Positions 1 to 10,331 of a DNA stretch of 64,000 nucleotides are shown piece after piece. Under the pieces are notes generated by a model that worked only from the letters and a program-made list of their open reading frames with translations, was not told the DNA's origin and made no database searches. Position 1 is the stretch's first letter. The number at the start of each line of letters is the position of its first letter. The position numbers and the translations under genes were made by a program. This DNA is from Georgenia wutianyii (GTDB lineage: Bacteria > Actinomycetota > Actinomycetes > Actinomycetales > Actinomycetaceae): assembly GCF_006349365.1 (NCBI RefSeq), contig NZ_CP040899.1:310001-374000 (forward strand), read 5' to 3'.

Positions 1-756
1 ACGACGGTCGTCGAGCCGGTGTTCGGGCTGCCCGGCAAGTGGATCGCGCTCGAGCTGCGGCACAGCGCGGAGATGGCCGGCGCCACCGTCGTCGACAGGG
101 TGTCCGTGCTCATCACCCACCTGTCCTCGGTGGCCTCCTCCCACGCCGACCGGCTGCTCGGCCGCGAGGACGTCCGCGTCCTCGTCGAGGGGCTCAAGCA
201 GACCAACCCGTCCGTGGTGGAGGAGCTCGTCCCGGGGCTGCTCAGCCTCGGTGAGGTCCAGCGCGTCCTCCAGGGCCTGCTCGCCGAGCAGGTGCCGATC
301 CTCGACCTCGGCCGCATCCTCGAGGCGCTGACCCTGCGCGCGAAGGTGTCCACCGACGTCGAAGGGCTCGTCGAGGCCGCCCGCCAGGCGGTCGCGGACG
401 TCATCGTCGACCGCCACCGCGAGGAGGGCGTCCTGCGGGTCCTCACCCTCGAGCCGGCGACCGAGCAGCTGCTCCTGGAGTCGCTGCGCCCCGGGGAGCA
501 CGGCACCCAGCTGTCCCTCGCGCCCGACCGCGTCGAGGGACTGCTCGAGGCGCTGCGCGCCAGGCTCGAGCAGGTCGAGTCGACCGGCCGCCAGGCCGTG
601 CTCGTCTGCGCCCCGGCCGTCCGGCCGGCGCTGCGGCGCGTGGCGGCCCTCGCCGTCCCGCGCCTCCCGGTGCTGTCCTACAACGAGGTGACCGGGACCT
701 CCCTGACCATCGAGACCGTGGGAGCCGTCGGTGTCGGACACGCGATTACTGCTTGA
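1..756 (+). CDS. flhA: FlhA, flagellar export apparatus protein (3' part)
   Basis: The reading frame is open from base 1, so the gene starts before the window; 251 codons are visible. FlhA is the membrane core of the flagellar type III export gate, and this part is its cytoplasmic domain, which docks chaperone-substrate complexes. The visible protein begins with EPVFGLPGKWI, followed by the VVD...VLITHL block and the LLGREDVRVL motif, and ends near VLSYNEV, all in the usual order for FlhA. The N-terminal membrane segments lie outside the window. The next gene overlaps its end by 26 bases, suggesting cotranscription. Confidence 0.93.
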   Translation, partial: TTVVEPVFGLPGKWIALELRHSAEMAGATVVDRVSVLITHLSSVASSHADRLLGREDVRVLVEGLKQTNPSVVEELVPGLLSLGEVQRVLQGLLAEQVPILDLGRILEALTLRAKVSTDVEGLVEAARQAVADVIVDRHREEGVLRVLTLEPATEQLLLESLRPGEHGTQLSLAPDRVEGLLEALRARLEQVESTGRQAVLVCAPAVRPALRRVAALAVPRLPVLSYNEVTGTSLTIETVGAVGVGHAITA

Positions 757-1087
757 CGGGACCGACCTGGACGAGCTCCTCGCCCGGGCGGCCCGTCTGG
801 GTGGACGGGTCGTGCGCGCGGAGCGTGTGCGCTCAGGGCTGCTCGGGCGCCGGCGCTACGAGGTCACCGTGGCGGTGCCCGGACTGAGCCGGCCCGTCCC
901 CGACCTCGGGGGCACGGCCGCCGCCGCTCGCCGTCCACCTGCCCGGCAGCCTCGCCCGGCGGGCATCGGCGACCTCATCGCCGCCGCCGAGGCGGCGGAG
1001 CGGCTGGAGAGCGCCGCGGCGCGCCAGGCGCGTGCCGCCGCCGGGGCGCTCGCCGAGCGCGGCCGGCCGAGCGCCAGGACGCGATAG
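731..1087 (+). CDS. Short protein resembling the FlhF N-terminal domain
   Basis: This 118-residue protein starts at a GTG inside the end of flhA. Residues 1-55 (LLLDGTDLDELL, then VVRAERVRSG and RRRYEVTVAVPG) resemble the N-terminal region of the flagellar GTPase FlhF, which sits after flhA in many bacteria. The rest is Ala/Arg-rich and the SRP-type GTPase NG domain is absent: there is no P-loop here or before csrA. It could be a remnant of flhF or a deliberately short actinobacterial form. The family assignment rests on motif resemblance only; its position between flhA and csrA supports a flagellar role. Confidence 0.55.
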   Translation: MSDTRLLLDGTDLDELLARAARLGGRVVRAERVRSGLLGRRRYEVTVAVPGLSRPVPDLGGTAAAARRPPARQPRPAGIGDLIAAAEAAERLESAAARQARAAAGALAERGRPSARTR

Positions 1088-1097
1088 GGTCGGGCGC
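1085..1097 (+). promoter_or_regulatory. Candidate leaderless promoter of csrA
   Basis: A TAGGGT -10 hexamer at 1085-1090 is followed by exactly 7 bases and then the GTG of csrA at 1098. This spacing would make the start codon the first base of the transcript. No Shine-Dalgarno sequence precedes the GTG. The -10 overlaps the stop of the upstream gene, so it would be an internal promoter. Confidence 0.4.
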
Positions 1098-1337
1098 GTG
1101 CTGGTACTGAGCCGCAAGGTGGGCGAGCAGATCGTCATCGGGGAGGACATCGTCCTCACCGTCGTCGACGTGCGCAACGACACCGTGCGTCTGGGCATCG
1201 CCGCACCCCGCCACGTCGCCGTGAACCGTGCCGAGGTGCTCCGCGCCGTCGAGGAGGCCAACCGCGACGCCGCCAGCGTGGCCGACGAGGACCTCGACTC
1301 CCTCCGCGCGCTGCGCCCCGCGAACCCCGAGGACTGA
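1098..1337 (+). CDS. csrA: CsrA, carbon storage/flagellin translation regulator
   Basis: This 79-residue RNA-binding protein begins MLVLSRKVGEQIVIG, the invariant CsrA N-terminus, and continues with the RLGIAAPRHVAVNRAEV block that completes the RNA-binding beta sheet. CsrA binds GGA motifs in mRNA leaders; in Gram-positive flagellar loci it represses flagellin translation and is antagonised by FliW, which is not in this window. I chose the GTG at 1098 because the conserved N-terminus starts there; longer upstream extensions are not family-like. The acidic tail (ADEDLDSLRAL) is longer than in enterobacterial CsrA. Confidence 0.93.
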   Translation: MLVLSRKVGEQIVIGEDIVLTVVDVRNDTVRLGIAAPRHVAVNRAEVLRAVEEANRDAASVADEDLDSLRALRPANPED

Positions 1338-1427
1338 CCGCCCGCCGCGGCCCCGGGCCGCGCTCCTCGCGCACCGCCGCGCGGACCGGGCGCATCGCCG
1401 CGAGCCCGGGCGGGGCAGCCCGGACCT

Positions 1428-1455
1428 CTCACAAACCCGCCACTCCTCCCGATGG
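1428..1455 (+). promoter_or_regulatory. Candidate flagellar sigma factor (FliA/WhiG-type) promoter before cheA
   Basis: CTCACA (1428-1433), a 15-base spacer and CCGATGG (1449-1455) resemble the TCAA-N15-CCGATA pattern used by FliA/WhiG-type sigma factors in motile actinobacteria. Transcription would start near 1460, upstream of the cheA start chosen here (1494). The -35-like half is imperfect, so this is tentative. Confidence 0.33.
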
Positions 1456-1493
1456 TCTGCCGTGAGCGCAGGAAGCGCCGCAACGCCGGACTC

Positions 1494-3755
1494 ATGGAGG
1501 GCCACCCGGTGGAGGGTATGGATGAGATCGTCCACGAGTTCCTCGTCGAGAGCCACGAGAACCTCGACCAGCTCGACCAGGACCTCGTCGCGCTGGAGGG
1601 GGACCCCGGCTCACGCGAGCTGCTGAGCAGCATCTTCCGCACCGTCCACACGATCAAGGGGACGAGCGGCTTCCTCGGCTACGGCGACCTCGAGCGGGTC
1701 TCCCACACCGGGGAGAACCTGCTCGCCGAGCTGCGCGACGGCGCCCGGCACATGGACCAGGCGACCACCGACGTCCTGCTCGCCCTCGTCGACACGTTGC
1801 GCGCCATCCTCGCCTCGATCGAGGCCGGCGACGGCGACGCCCACGACGTCGAACCGACGATCTCCCGGATCCGCGCCCTCCAGGAGGGCACCGCCTCGCC
1901 TCCCGCCGCCCCGGCGCAGCCCGTCGGTGCCCCGGCCGCTGCCGAGCCGGCCGCCGCGCCGGCCGTGGCTCGCAAGGTCATCGGCAGGCCGCGCCCTCCG
2001 GCCCCCGTGACGCCGGCCGCCGTGACACCGGCCCCCGTGGCGCCCGCCGAGCAGCACGCGGAGCCCGAGAGACGCTCCGAGCCGGAGCGCCACCGCAACG
2101 CGGCCGAGAGCTCGATCCGCGTCGACGTGGAGCTCCTGGACTCGCTCATGCGCCAGGTCGGGGAGCTCGTGCTCGTCCGCAACCAGTTCGACCGCCTCGC
2201 CGACCGCGCCGCCGAGCCCGAGCTCCACCGCTCCGCCCAGCGCCTCAGCCTCATCGCCACCGAGCTGCAGGAAGGCGTCATGAGGACGCGCATGCAGCCC
2301 ATCGAGAACGTGTGGAACAAGATGCCGCGCGTCGTGCGCGACCTCGCCTCCACCCTCGGGCGGGAGGTCGCACTGACGATGCTCGGTGGGCAGACCGAGC
2401 TCGACCGCTCGCTGCTCGAGGCGGTCAAGGACCCGCTCACCCACCTCGTGCGCAACGCCGTCGACCACGGGATCGAGTCGCCCGCCGAGCGCCTCGCCGT
2501 CGGCAAGTCCGCGCAGGGCCACGTCACGCTGCGTGCCCACCACGCGGGGGGCCAGGTCCTCGTCGAGATCACCGACGACGGCCGCGGGATCGACCGCGAC
2601 GCCGTGGCGGCCGGGGCGCTGGCCAAGGGGCTGCGCACCGAGGACCAGCTCCGGGCGATGTCCACCCAGGAGATCCACGAGCTGCTGTTCATGCCGGGCT
2701 TCTCCACCGCCAGGGCAGTGACGAACGTGTCCGGCCGCGGCGTGGGGATGGACGTCGTCCGCACGAAGATCGAGGCCATCGGCGGCTCCGTCGACGTCGA
2801 GTCCCGTCCCGGGCAGGGCACGACCTGGCGCCTGCGGATCCCGCTGACGCTCGCGATCATGCCCGCCCTCACCGTCCGGTGCGCGGACCGCACCTTCGCC
2901 CTCGCGCAGGCGAACCTCCTCGAGCTCGTCGCCGTCGAGCGGGCCCGGCTCGAGTACGTCGGGACGGCGCCCGTCCACCGGCTGCGCGGCACCCTGCTCC
3001 CGCTCGTCTCGCTGGCCGAGGTGCTCGACCTCGAGCCGCCGACCGCGGAGTCCTGCACGATCGCCGTCCTCCAGGCCGACGACCAGCGCTTCGGTCTGCT
3101 CGTGGACCGGGTGCTCAACAACGAGGAGATCGTCGTCAAGGCCGTCTCCAGCCGCATCAAGCAGATCGGCCTGTACTCCGGGGCGACCGTCCTCGGCGAC
3201 GGTGACGTCGCGCTCATCCTCGACGTCCAGGCGATCGCGCGCCGCGCGCTCGTCGGGGAGGTCGGCCGGCTCGTCGGCGCCGGCACCGCCACCGGGGCCG
3301 CCCGCCGGGAGGAGGGCCGCCAGCTCCTCGTCGTCGCGATCGGTGGGGACCGGCAGGTGGCCATCCCGCTCGCCGACGTCACCCGCCTCGAGCGGATGCG
3401 CGCCGACCGCCTCGAGCGTGTCGGCAGCCGCGAGGTCGTCCAGTACCGCGGGGACCTCCTGCCCGTCGCCCGGCTCGACCGGCTGCTCGGCGCGAGCACC
3501 GTGGACCAGCCCGAGGAGCTCCTCGTCACGGTGCTCACGAGCCAGGACGTCACGGTGGCCGTCGTCGTCGGCGAGATCGTCGACATCGTCACCGACGACC
3601 CGGACGCCCACAGCGACCTCCAGGACGCCGGCCTCACCGGCTCGACGGTCATCAGGGACCGGGTCACCGAGCTGCTCGACGTCGGCCGGCTCCTCCGCGG
3701 CGTCGGCCTCGCGCCGCTCTCCGCCCTCGACCAGGACCTGGTGAGGATCACATGA
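1494..3755 (+). CDS. cheA: CheA, chemotaxis histidine kinase with two CheW-like domains
   Basis: CheA phosphorylates itself on the Hpt domain and passes the phosphate to CheY and CheB. Visible in order (754 residues): Hpt domain with [10 protein letters not shown] (His about residue 52), an Ala/Pro-rich linker at about 130-200 instead of a CheY-binding P2 domain, the dimerisation helices ([20 protein letters not shown]), and the ATPase domain with [28 protein letters not shown] and GRGVGMDVV. One CheW-like P5 domain follows, then an extra C-terminal CheW-like domain (about 600-735). The start is uncertain: ATG 1494 and ATG 1518 are both possible; ATG 1452 would lie within the candidate promoter. 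The stop overlaps cheW by 4 bases. Confidence 0.95.
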   Translation: MEGHPVEGMDEIVHEFLVESHENLDQLDQDLVALEGDPGSRELLSSIFRTVHTIKGTSGFLGYGDLERVSHTGENLLAELRDGARHMDQATTDVLLALVDTLRAILASIEAGDGDAHDVEPTISRIRALQEGTASPPAAPAQPVGAPAAAEPAAAPAVARKVIGRPRPPAPVTPAAVTPAPVAPAEQHAEPERRSEPERHRNAAESSIRVDVELLDSLMRQVGELVLVRNQFDRLADRAAEPELHRSAQRLSLIATELQEGVMRTRMQPIENVWNKMPRVVRDLASTLGREVALTMLGGQTELDRSLLEAVKDPLTHLVRNAVDHGIESPAERLAVGKSAQGHVTLRAHHAGGQVLVEITDDGRGIDRDAVAAGALAKGLRTEDQLRAMSTQEIHELLFMPGFSTARAVTNVSGRGVGMDVVRTKIEAIGGSVDVESRPGQGTTWRLRIPLTLAIMPALTVRCADRTFALAQANLLELVAVERARLEYVGTAPVHRLRGTLLPLVSLAEVLDLEPPTAESCTIAVLQADDQRFGLLVDRVLNNEEIVVKAVSSRIKQIGLYSGATVLGDGDVALILDVQAIARRALVGEVGRLVGAGTATGAARREEGRQLLVVAIGGDRQVAIPLADVTRLERMRADRLERVGSREVVQYRGDLLPVARLDRLLGASTVDQPEELLVTVLTSQDVTVAVVVGEIVDIVTDDPDAHSDLQDAGLTGSTVIRDRVTELLDVGRLLRGVGLAPLSALDQDLVRIT

Positions 3756-4168
3756 CCAGCCAGTACGTGACCTTCACCCTCGAGGAGAACCTCTACGGGA
3801 TCCGGGTGGGCAACGTCCAGGAGGTGCTGCCCTTCCGGAGGACCACCGCCGTCCCCCTCGCGCCGCCGGACGTCGCGGGCCTCGTCAACCTCCGGGGCCA
3901 GGTGGTCCTCGCCCTCGACCTGCGCACGCGGCTCGGTCTGCCGGCGCGGACCGGCGCCGAGCCGATGATGGTCGTCGTCAGGCTGGGGCACGAGCCCGTC
4001 TCCCTGCTCGTCGACGCGATCGGCGACGTCGCCGTGGTCGACGACGAGCAGTTCGAGGCGCCGCCCCCGACCCTGCCCCACGCCCTGCGCGAGGTCATCC
4101 GCGGCGCCTACAAGCTTCCCGGCCGCCTGCTCCTCGCGCTGGACGTCGAGGCCGTCACCGCTGCCTGA
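3752..4168 (+). CDS. cheW: CheW, receptor-kinase coupling protein
   Basis: This 138-residue CheW-domain protein links methyl-accepting receptors to CheA in the chemosensory array. It shows the family pattern: a strand pair at the N-terminus ([21 protein letters not shown]), the [16 protein letters not shown] block that contacts CheA/receptor tips, and [12 protein letters not shown] near the end. The start ATG lies in an ATGA overlap with cheA, so the two are translationally coupled. The next gene, a receptor, begins 56 bases downstream behind its own Shine-Dalgarno sequence. Confidence 0.95.
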   Translation: MTSQYVTFTLEENLYGIRVGNVQEVLPFRRTTAVPLAPPDVAGLVNLRGQVVLALDLRTRLGLPARTGAEPMMVVVRLGHEPVSLLVDAIGDVAVVDDEQFEAPPPTLPHALREVIRGAYKLPGRLLLALDVEAVTAA

Positions 4169-4224
4169 GGGCCCGCACCACCCCGCAGTCCCACCGCCTG
4201 CCCACCGCCCTCGAGGAGGAGCCC

Positions 4225-5862
4225 GTGGCCGTCCTGGCCCCCGAGCACGACACGACCGTCAGCACCCCGTCACCCCTGCCGACGGCCGCCCCAACGGCGC
4301 CCCGACGCAAGCTCCGCCTGGCGGACGTCTCCCTGCGCACGAAGATCGTCGGCAGCGCTGTGGGCGGTGCCTCGCTCGTGCTCCTCATGGCCGGGGTCGG
4401 CGTCTGGGGGACGACGAGCTCGGCGCAGTTCTCGACCCAGACGCTGGAACGTGAGGTGCGAACCGCGCAGGTGGTCGGGCAGATCGGCGACGTGTTCAGC
4501 CAGGCGCAGTACTACGCCACCGCGAGCGCCCTCGCCCCGACGCCGGACGTCGCCCGGGCCGCGCTCGAGGGCTGGGAGACCCGGATGGCGAGCCTCGTCG
4601 AGCTCACCTCCGAGTACGCGGCGGACCTCGCCCCGGACGACGAGACCGCCACCCTCGTGGGCGAGGTCCGGGACATCGCCGAGGAGCTGCGCACCAGCGG
4701 CGCGGAGGGCGCAGCGCTGGCCGAGCAGATGGAGACACAGCTCGCCACCGTGCGGGCCGACCTCGACCTGGTCGCCGAGATCCACGAGGCGCAGACCTCC
4801 GCCGGGCTGTCGGACATGCGCACCGGCGCCAGGGCGGCCGTCACCGCCGCCCTCGTGTGCGCCCTGCTCGGCGCGGTGGTCATGGTCGTCGGCGGGGTCG
4901 TCATCGGCCGCGGCATCGCGCGGGACGCGGCCCGCGTCGTCGCGACGAGCCGGGCGATGGCTGCCGGCGACCTCACGACGAGCCACGTGCAGGCCACCGG
5001 CCGGGACGAGCTCGGGCAGATCGCCCGCTCGCTCGCCGAGGCACAGGCCGACCTCCGCGAGCTCGTGGCCGGGGCGACCGGCACGGCCCAGTCCGTCGCG
5101 GCGGCCGCCGAGCAGCTCTCCGCGGCGGGCGGGACGTTCCTCACCTCGAGCGAGGGTGCCTCCGCCCAGGCCGGTGTCGTGGCGGCCGCCGCCGAGCAGG
5201 TCTCCGGCAACATCCAGACGGTCGCCGCCGCGGCCGAGGAGATGGGCGCCTCGATCAGCGAGATCGCCGTCAACGCCGCCGCGGCCGCGCAGGTCGCCGC
5301 CCAGGCGAGCGACGTCGCCGCCGCGACGACGCAGACCGTGTCCCGGCTGGGGGCGAGCTCGCAGGAGATCGGGCAGGTCGTCAAGGTCATCACCTCGATC
5401 GCGGAGCAGACGAACCTGCTCGCGCTCAACGCGACGATCGAGGCCGCCCGCGCGGGGGAGGCAGGCAAGGGCTTCGCCGTCGTGGCCGGGGAGGTCAAGG
5501 AGCTCGCCCGGGAGACGGCCCGCGCCACGGAGGACATCGCGCGACGCGTCGAGAGCATCCAGGTCGACACCACCGGGGCGGTCGACGCGATCACCGAGGT
5601 CGCCCGGATCATCGCCCAGATCAACGACTACCAGCTGACGATCGCCTCGGCCGTCGAGGAGCAGAACGCGACGACCGCCGAGATGTCGCGTGGAGTCACC
5701 GAGGCCGCGACCGGGTCGGGGGAGATCGCCGCCGGCATCGCGTCGGTGGCCGCCGACACGCGCGGCGCGAGCCAGACCCTCGCCCAGCTCACGGTCGCCA
5801 CCGAGGAGCTCGCGCGCCAGTCCGCGGACCTCCAGACCCGCCTCGCGCGCTTCAGCTGCTGA
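4225..5862 (+). CDS. Methyl-accepting chemotaxis protein 1
   Basis: A 545-residue receptor starting at GTG 4225 behind GAGGAGGA. It has a cytoplasmic N-terminal stretch of about 45 residues, a first membrane helix (about 47-72), a periplasmic-side sensor of about 130 residues that looks all-helical (four-helix-bundle type), a second membrane helix (about 195-225), a HAMP domain and a signalling coiled coil. The hairpin tip carries the conserved [20 protein letters not shown]. No CheR-tethering pentapeptide is visible at the C-terminus (...LARFSC). The ligand cannot be read from sequence. First of three tandem receptors whose hairpin regions are nearly identical in DNA. Confidence 0.93.
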   Translation: MAVLAPEHDTTVSTPSPLPTAAPTAPRRKLRLADVSLRTKIVGSAVGGASLVLLMAGVGVWGTTSSAQFSTQTLEREVRTAQVVGQIGDVFSQAQYYATASALAPTPDVARAALEGWETRMASLVELTSEYAADLAPDDETATLVGEVRDIAEELRTSGAEGAALAEQMETQLATVRADLDLVAEIHEAQTSAGLSDMRTGARAAVTAALVCALLGAVVMVVGGVVIGRGIARDAARVVATSRAMAAGDLTTSHVQATGRDELGQIARSLAEAQADLRELVAGATGTAQSVAAAAEQLSAAGGTFLTSSEGASAQAGVVAAAAEQVSGNIQTVAAAAEEMGASISEIAVNAAAAAQVAAQASDVAAATTQTVSRLGASSQEIGQVVKVITSIAEQTNLLALNATIEAARAGEAGKGFAVVAGEVKELARETARATEDIARRVESIQVDTTGAVDAITEVARIIAQINDYQLTIASAVEEQNATTAEMSRGVTEAATGSGEIAAGIASVAADTRGASQTLAQLTVATEELARQSADLQTRLARFSC

Positions 5863-5876
5863 CCGGAGAAGGAACC

Positions 5877-7568
5877 ATGACCACGACGCTCGCCCCCTCA
5901 CCCCCGACCGTGACGTCCGCGGAGGTGCGCCCGGGGACCGCCCCGGACGCGGTGCGAGGGCGCCGCCGGTTCCGCGTGGGGACCCGGCTCTACCTCGCCT
6001 TCGGTGCCCTCGCGGTGCTCGTCCTCGCCGCCGCGAACCTCGGCGCGTGGGCGGTCAGCGAGCAGAGCGGCTACAGCGAGGAGCTCGAGCGCGTGGAGTC
6101 GGTTGCCCAGCTCGCCGAGGAGGCCCGCTTCCACATCGCCGACGCCACCGGCTGGCAGGGCCTGTACCTCGCCGACGTCGGCATCCTCGGCACCGAGGAA
6201 GGGCTCGCGCCCGACTCCTACAACAGGACCGGCATGGCCGAGTCCCGGGCGGCCGTCGAGGCCTGGCTCGACGACCTCGACGCCGCCGGGCTGCGCCCCG
6301 AGGAGGCCGCGGTCTTCAGCGACCTGCGCCCGGCCTGGGAGGACTTCTTCGCCTGGGACGCCCAGGTGGTCGAGTGGCTCGCCGAGGACACCGACGCCGC
6401 CCGACGGACGGCGATCGCGTCGGTCAACGGCGGTGAGGCCGCCGCGGCCTACGAGACCGTGCTCGCGATCGCCGACGAGGCGCAGGCGCTCACCGACGCC
6501 GAGACCGCCGCCGTCAAGGCGGACCAGGCCCGCGCCCAGCGGCTCGCCACCACCGCGCTCGTGGCCACCGGGGTCGTCGGGGTCGTGCTCGCCACGGCGC
6601 TCGCCCTCGCCACCACCCGGCTCCTCGTCCGCCGGATCCTGCGGCTGAGGCAGGTCGCCGAGCGCCTGAGCGCCGGCGACCTCACCGCCCGCACCGGTCT
6701 GGAGCGCACCGACGAGCTCGGTGACACCGGTGCCGCGCTCGACGACGGCGTGGAGGCGGTCCGCCAGCTCGTCGCCGCGGTCGGGGCGTCCGCCCAGCGG
6801 GTCGCGGCGTCCGCCGAGGGCCTGGAGACGCGCGCCGGGCGGGTGGCCGGCGAGGTCGGCCAGACCTCGGCCGAGAGCTCCGCCGCGGCCGCCGCCGCCG
6901 AGCAGGTCTCCGCCAGCGTGCAGACCGTCGCCGCCGGCGCCGAGGAGATGGGTGCCTCCATCCGGGAGATCGCGCGCACCGCCGAGGAGGCGTCGACCGT
7001 CGCCTCCCGGGCCACCGTCGTCGCCCAGGAGACCAACCGGACCGTCGCCCGGCTCGGCACCTCCTCCGCGGAGATCGGGCAGGTCGTCAAGGTCATCACC
7101 TCGATCGCGGAGCAGACGAACCTGCTCGCGCTCAACGCGACGATCGAGGCGGCCCGCGCGGGGGAGGCCGGCAAGGGCTTCGCGGTCGTGGCCGGGGAGG
7201 TCAAGGAGCTCGCCCGGGAGACGGCGCGGGCCACCGAGGACATCGCCGCCCGCGTCTCGGCGATCCAGCTCGACACCGCCGGCGCCGTCGACGCCATCGA
7301 GGAGATCGCCCGGACCGTCGGGTCCATCAACGACCTGCAGATGACCATCGCCTCGGCCGTCGAGGAGCAGACCGCCACGACCGGCGAGATGAGCCGCGGC
7401 CTGGCCGAGGCCGCCTCGGGCTCCGGCGGCATCGCCGCCAACGTCACCGTCCTCGCGGGCTCTGCCGACACCCTCGACGGCGTCGTCCGCGAGATGAGCA
7501 CCGAGGTCGCCGACCTCGCCGTCCTGTCCACCGAGCTGCGCGACCGCGTCGCGAGCTTCGTCTACTGA
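5877..7568 (+). CDS. Methyl-accepting chemotaxis protein 2
   Basis: A 563-residue receptor beginning at ATG 5877, 14 bases after the previous stop, with GGAGAAGGAA as ribosome site. Predicted parts: membrane helix 1 (about 34-56), a sensor domain of about 170 residues containing a [10 protein letters not shown] segment, membrane helix 2 (about 220-245), HAMP and signalling domain with the [20 protein letters not shown] tip. The longer sensor differs from receptor 1, so it probably sees a different stimulus. From about base 7078 to 7300 the DNA is almost the same as in receptor 3. The frame is open further upstream within receptor 1, but the start here follows the gene boundary and ribosome site. 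Confidence 0.93.
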   Translation: MTTTLAPSPPTVTSAEVRPGTAPDAVRGRRRFRVGTRLYLAFGALAVLVLAAANLGAWAVSEQSGYSEELERVESVAQLAEEARFHIADATGWQGLYLADVGILGTEEGLAPDSYNRTGMAESRAAVEAWLDDLDAAGLRPEEAAVFSDLRPAWEDFFAWDAQVVEWLAEDTDAARRTAIASVNGGEAAAAYETVLAIADEAQALTDAETAAVKADQARAQRLATTALVATGVVGVVLATALALATTRLLVRRILRLRQVAERLSAGDLTARTGLERTDELGDTGAALDDGVEAVRQLVAAVGASAQRVAASAEGLETRAGRVAGEVGQTSAESSAAAAAAEQVSASVQTVAAGAEEMGASIREIARTAEEASTVASRATVVAQETNRTVARLGTSSAEIGQVVKVITSIAEQTNLLALNATIEAARAGEAGKGFAVVAGEVKELARETARATEDIAARVSAIQLDTAGAVDAIEEIARTVGSINDLQMTIASAVEEQTATTGEMSRGLAEAASGSGGIAANVTVLAGSADTLDGVVREMSTEVADLAVLSTELRDRVASFVY

Positions 7569-7578
7569 GAGAGCGACC

Positions 7579-9204
7579 ATGACCGCAACGACGTCCGGCG
7601 CAGCCGGGCCCGAGCGCGCCACGCGCTCGCCGCGCCGGACCTCGGTGCAGACCAAGATCCTCGCCCTCGTCCTCCTGCTCGTCACCGTGGCGGGGGCCGG
7701 CGGGCTGTACTCCTCCGTCAGCGGGTCGCGGACGTCGGAGCGCGCGACCGGCATGGTCACCCTCCAGAGCGAGATCGGCGGCGCGCAGGACGACCTCACC
7801 GCCGCCCACCGGGAGGGCCGGCTCCTCGTCGCCCAGATCGCCGCCGCCGTCGGGCCCGACGCGAAGGCGGGGTGGGCCACGGTCCTCGAGGAGCTGAGCG
7901 CGTCGACCGCGACCCTCGTCGACCGGATCGGCGCGAGCGAGGTGGGCTCCTGGCCGGAGTGGGAGTCCTTCCTCACCGGCTGGGCGGAGTGGACCGACTT
8001 CCGGGACCGCATGCTCGTGCCGGCGGCGCTGGAGACCAGCCGCTCCCGGTACTCCGCGCTCGCCAGCACCGACGGCACGTCCTACGTCGAGCGGGTCGAG
8101 GCGGACCTCGCCGCCCTCTCCGACCGGGTCGACTCGCTGGTCGCGCAGGAGGCGAGTGCGATCAAGGCGAACTCCGCACGCGGCCGCGTCGTGCTCCTCG
8201 TCGCGATCCTCGTCGGGATCTCCCTGGCCGGGACCGCCGGGTTCCTGCTCGCCCGCTCCATCCGCCGGTCGGTCGACAGCGTCCGGCACTCCCTGTCCGC
8301 CCTCGCGCACGGTGACTTCACCGTGCCGGCAGCCGTGCGCACGAGGGACGAGATCGGGGAGATGGCCGAGGAGCTCAACGAGGCGAGGCGGTGCCTGAGC
8401 GAGCTCGTGGGGTCGGTCGCGGCGACGTCCACGAGCGTCGCTGTGGCCACCGCCGAGGTCGCGACCGCCACCGAGCAGGTCGGCGCCCAGTCCCGGGAGA
8501 GCAGCACCCACGCCGAGTCGATGGCCGTCGCCGCGGAGCAGGTCTCCCAGAACATCCACACCGTCGCCACCGGCGCGGAGCAGATGGGCTCCTCCATCCA
8601 GGAGATCTCCCAGAACGCCAACGAGGCCGCCGCCGTCGCCGCGAAGGCGACGGCCGTCGCCGCCGCGACCACGCAGACCGTGTCCCAGCTGGGGGCGAGC
8701 TCGCAGGAGATCGGGCAGGTCGTCAAGGTCATCACGACGATCGCGGAGCAGACGAACCTGCTCGCGCTCAACGCGACGATCGAGGCGGCCCGCGCGGGGG
8801 AGGCAGGCAAGGGCTTCGCCGTCGTGGCCGGGGAGGTCAAGGAGCTCGCCCGGGAGACGGCGCGGGCCACGGAGGACATCGCCGCCCGCGTCTCGGCGAT
8901 CCAGCTCGACACCGCGGGCGCCGTCGACGCCATCGGCCAGATCTCGGCGATCATCGCCTCGATCAACGACTACCAGGGCTCCATCGCCTCGGCGGTCGAG
9001 GAGCAGACGGCGACGACCACCGAGATGGCCCGCTCGGTGCAGGAGGCGGCCACGGGCTCCGGTGAGATCGCCGGCACCGTCACCCGGCTCGCCGCGGCCG
9101 GCGGGGAGTCCAGCGTGGCGGTCGAGCAGATCGGCGCCTCCCTCGTCGAGCTCGACCGGATGTCCGCCGACCTGCGCCGGCTCTGCGCCCGGTTCGTCTA
9201 CTGA
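7579..9204 (+). CDS. Methyl-accepting chemotaxis protein 3
   Basis: A 541-residue receptor starting 10 bases after receptor 2. It has one N-terminal membrane helix (about 24-44), a helical sensor domain, a second membrane helix (about 200-225: [20 protein letters not shown]), HAMP, and the methyl-accepting coiled coil with the conserved tip. The last residues (LCARFVY) resemble those of receptor 2 (RVASFVY), and the hairpin DNA of the two is nearly identical, whereas the sensor parts are unrelated at a glance. It probably shares the CheA-CheW array with the other two receptors. Confidence 0.93.
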   Translation: MTATTSGAAGPERATRSPRRTSVQTKILALVLLLVTVAGAGGLYSSVSGSRTSERATGMVTLQSEIGGAQDDLTAAHREGRLLVAQIAAAVGPDAKAGWATVLEELSASTATLVDRIGASEVGSWPEWESFLTGWAEWTDFRDRMLVPAALETSRSRYSALASTDGTSYVERVEADLAALSDRVDSLVAQEASAIKANSARGRVVLLVAILVGISLAGTAGFLLARSIRRSVDSVRHSLSALAHGDFTVPAAVRTRDEIGEMAEELNEARRCLSELVGSVAATSTSVAVATAEVATATEQVGAQSRESSTHAESMAVAAEQVSQNIHTVATGAEQMGSSIQEISQNANEAAAVAAKATAVAAATTQTVSQLGASSQEIGQVVKVITTIAEQTNLLALNATIEAARAGEAGKGFAVVAGEVKELARETARATEDIAARVSAIQLDTAGAVDAIGQISAIIASINDYQGSIASAVEEQTATTTEMARSVQEAATGSGEIAGTVTRLAAAGGESSVAVEQIGASLVELDRMSADLRRLCARFVY

Positions 9205-9239
9205 GGCCGCGCCATGACACCCGTGAGGAGGCGGCTGCG

Positions 9240-10331
9240 ATGACCGTCCGCGTGCTCGTCGTCGACGACTCCGTCGTCGTGCGCCGGCTGGTCACCCACG
9301 CGCTCGCCGCCGACCCCGGCATCGACGTCGTGGGCACCGCCGCCAACGGCCGGCTCGCCCTCGCCAAGATCGAGCAGCTCGCCCCGGACCTCGTGACGAT
9401 GGACATCGAGATGCCCGAGCTCGACGGGATCGCCGCCGTGCGGGCGCTGCGCGCGGCGGGCCACCGCATGCCCGTGGTCATGTTCTCCACGCTCACCGAG
9501 CGCGGAGCCGCCGCCACCCTCGAGGCGCTGTCGGCCGGCGCGACGGACTACGTGGCCAAGCCGACGGGCGCGGGCAGCGTGCACGAGGCGCTCGGCCGGG
9601 TCGCCGCCGAGCTCGTCCCCAAGATCCACGCCCTCGTCCCCACCCGGCTCGGCGCCGTGCGCGGTCGCCCTGCCGCAGCCGCCGGCGACACCACCAGGCC
9701 CTCCACCCGCGGACCGGTCCGGCTGCGGCCCGCATCCCTCCGCGCCACCCCCGTCCGGCTCCTCGTCCTCGGCGCCTCCACCGGCGGTCCGGCGGCCCTG
9801 GCCGAGGTTGTCGGCGCGCTGAGCAGCCCTCCGGCCGTCCCCGTCGCCGTCGTGCAGCACATGCCGGCCGTGTTCACGCGCCAGCTCGCCGACCGGCTCG
9901 ACCGCCTCGGCCCGGCGACCGTCGTCGAGGCCACCGACGGACTCGCCCTGCGGGCGGGCCACGCCTACGTCGCCCCGGGCGGCCGGCACCTCACCGTGGT
10001 GGCCGACCGCACCGGCCTGCGCGCCCGGCTCACCGACACCCCGCCGGTGAACTACAGCCGCCCCGCCGTCGACGTCCTCTTCCGGTCGGCGGTCGCGGCG
10101 CTGGGCGGGGCCGTCGGCGCCGTCGTGCTCACCGGGATGGGCAGCGACGGCGCGGCGGGGTCGGGCGCGGTGGCCGACGCCGGCGGTCACGTCGTCGTCC
10201 AGGACGAGCAGTCGTCGGTCGTGTGGGGGATGCCGGGCGCGACCGCGACCGCCGGCCACGCGCACGCCGTCCTCCCGCTGCACGAGATCGCCGCAGCCAT
10301 GGAACGGATGATGTCCGAGGGGCTGCGGTGA
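9240..10331 (+). CDS. cheB: CheB, receptor methylesterase response regulator
   Basis: This 363-residue protein has an N-terminal receiver domain (VLVVDDSVVVRR; phospho-acceptor Asp about 55 in TMDIEMPELDGI; Lys in VAKPTG) joined by a linker to the C-terminal methylesterase. The esterase shows the catalytic triad motifs GASTGGP (Ser), VVQHMP (His) and GMGSDGA (Asp). When phosphorylated by CheA it demethylates or deamidates receptors, giving adaptation together with CheR, whose gene follows with a GTGA overlap. A good ribosome site (GAGGAGGC) precedes ATG 9240. Confidence 0.96.
   Translation: MTVRVLVVDDSVVVRRLVTHALAADPGIDVVGTAANGRLALAKIEQLAPDLVTMDIEMPELDGIAAVRALRAAGHRMPVVMFSTLTERGAAATLEALSAGATDYVAKPTGAGSVHEALGRVAAELVPKIHALVPTRLGAVRGRPAAAAGDTTRPSTRGPVRLRPASLRATPVRLLVLGASTGGPAALAEVVGALSSPPAVPVAVVQHMPAVFTRQLADRLDRLGPATVVEATDGLALRAGHAYVAPGGRHLTVVADRTGLRARLTDTPPVNYSRPAVDVLFRSAVAALGGAVGAVVLTGMGSDGAAGSGAVADAGGHVVVQDEQSSVVWGMPGATATAGHAHAVLPLHEIAAAMERMMSEGLR

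Noticed and set aside
1452..1493. Earlier ATG as the start of cheA
   Set aside because: It overlaps the candidate FliA-type promoter, lacks a ribosome site and adds residues unlike CheA.
1611..3611. Long open frames on the opposite strand of cheA
   Set aside because: High GC keeps antisense frames open; the composition (Asp/Gly/Val/Leu-rich) and lack of motifs mark them as shadows.
4857..5876. Long upstream extension of receptor 2 through receptor 1
   Set aside because: It is only the other reading frame of receptor 1; receptor 2 has its own ribosome site and ATG at 5877.
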